From Melioribacteraceae bacterium (GTDB taxonomy: Bacteria; Bacteroidota; Ignavibacteria; Ignavibacteriales; Melioribacteraceae), in NCBI GenBank assembly GCA_016342755.1, contig JAEINS010000016.1, positions 1-64,000 on the forward strand: a stretch of 64,000 nt of DNA. Reading direction: 5' to 3'. The notes under the pieces were generated by a model that was not told the DNA's origin, did not search any database, and saw nothing but the letters and a program-made list of their open reading frames with translations. The position numbers and the translations under genes were made by a program. Positions 63,868 through 64,000 of this stretch are shown here, piece after piece (within the stretch, counting starts at the first letter, position 1; each line of letters opens with the position of its first letter).

Positions 63868-64000
63868 TTATTCAGCAAATCGTTTAAGTTTTTTCATAAA
63901 GACCAAAACCAATATTGCTGAAAAAATTAATAATCCTGTTAACACTAAAAAGTATTCATGATGCGAAAAATCGCTATAAAACTTACCTAACAACCCTGAT
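63868..64000 (-). CDS. C-terminal end of a membrane transporter (partial)
   Basis: The frame runs into the right edge; the visible 43 residues read GLLGKFYSDFSHHEYF, a hydrophobic helix (VLTGLLIFSAILVLVF) and a basic end KKLKRFAE. This resembles the last helix of POT/PTR-type oligopeptide transporters, but the piece is short. It ends 15 bases before the M24 gene, with AGGAG of that gene inside the gap, so it probably belongs to the same operon. Confidence 0.55.
   Translation of the reverse strand, partial: SGLLGKFYSDFSHHEYFLVLTGLLIFSAILVLVFMKKLKRFAE

Overview
The window looks like part of an Ignavibacteria-type (Ignavibacteriota, Bacteroidota/Chlorobi group) chromosome. The DNA is AT-rich. 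Several secreted proteins end in the 'NYPNPFNPSTxIxF' type A sorting domain recognised by the type IX secretion system (T9SS), LPS-export and Kdo genes imply a diderm envelope, and a LytS/LytTR pair sits with LiaF-like proteins. Many genes have clear GGAG/AGGAG ribosome sites, and these decide several starts. I see no tRNA, rRNA, CRISPR array, insertion sequence or prophage.

Layout. 1-4106: a probably frameshifted ORF, a secreted tandem-repeat protein broken by a 14-nt deletion, and a small T9SS-sorted protein. 4109-6598 (minus): an ECF sigma factor, a one-TM putative anti-sigma factor and a DUF4097 beta-repeat protein. 6667-15038 (minus): a SprA-related metalloprotease-like protein, a YqhD-like alcohol dehydrogenase interrupted by one stop codon, an M23 lipoprotein, a MoxR ATPase and three consecutive SurA/parvulin-type periplasmic proteins. 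15119-24225 (minus): an orphan DNA methyltransferase, metG, envelope proteins of unknown role, an RDD protein, a beta-CASP ribonuclease-like protein, a YihY/BrkB protein and a TrkA-N potassium channel.

24437-29343 (plus): two LiaF-like membrane proteins, a LytS-type kinase and a LytTR regulator, then an acylating aldehyde dehydrogenase with an unusual C-terminal tail. 29734-35715 (minus): a compact ruvB-kdsA-kdsC-kdsD-lptC-ostA-lptB operon for Kdo synthesis and LPS export. 35739-43596 (minus): a DUF1624-like acyltransferase and four T9SS-sorted secreted proteins, two of which share a 204-nt identical block encoding the sorting domain. 43725-55210: a MATE pump, lysA, leuS, serS, a polysaccharide deacetylase lipoprotein and a heterodimeric ABC exporter. 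55244-64000: an MBL hydrolase, divergent thioredoxin and DUF255 genes, a decayed membrane-protein gene, a DUF2911 protein, a pentapeptide/YheT pair, and a peptide-use cluster (S37 peptidase, M24 peptidase, end of a transporter).

Two themes stand out. First, envelope biogenesis dominates: LPS export, outer-membrane protein folding, peptidoglycan hydrolysis, T9SS cargo and envelope-stress signalling. Second, at least three genes are visibly broken (14-nt deletion, single nonsense codon, compensating frameshifts), and the left edge probably adds a fourth. This suggests ongoing gene decay, or errors in the assembly. Short palindromic elements lie at gene ends at 3312, 18251 and 49141. I found no clear defence island or wholly new system. 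The strongest leads are the cassette-like sorting domain, the LiaF/LytTR operon, the possible encapsulation tail on the aldehyde dehydrogenase and the active-site variants in KdsC, the K+ channel and the M23 protein.
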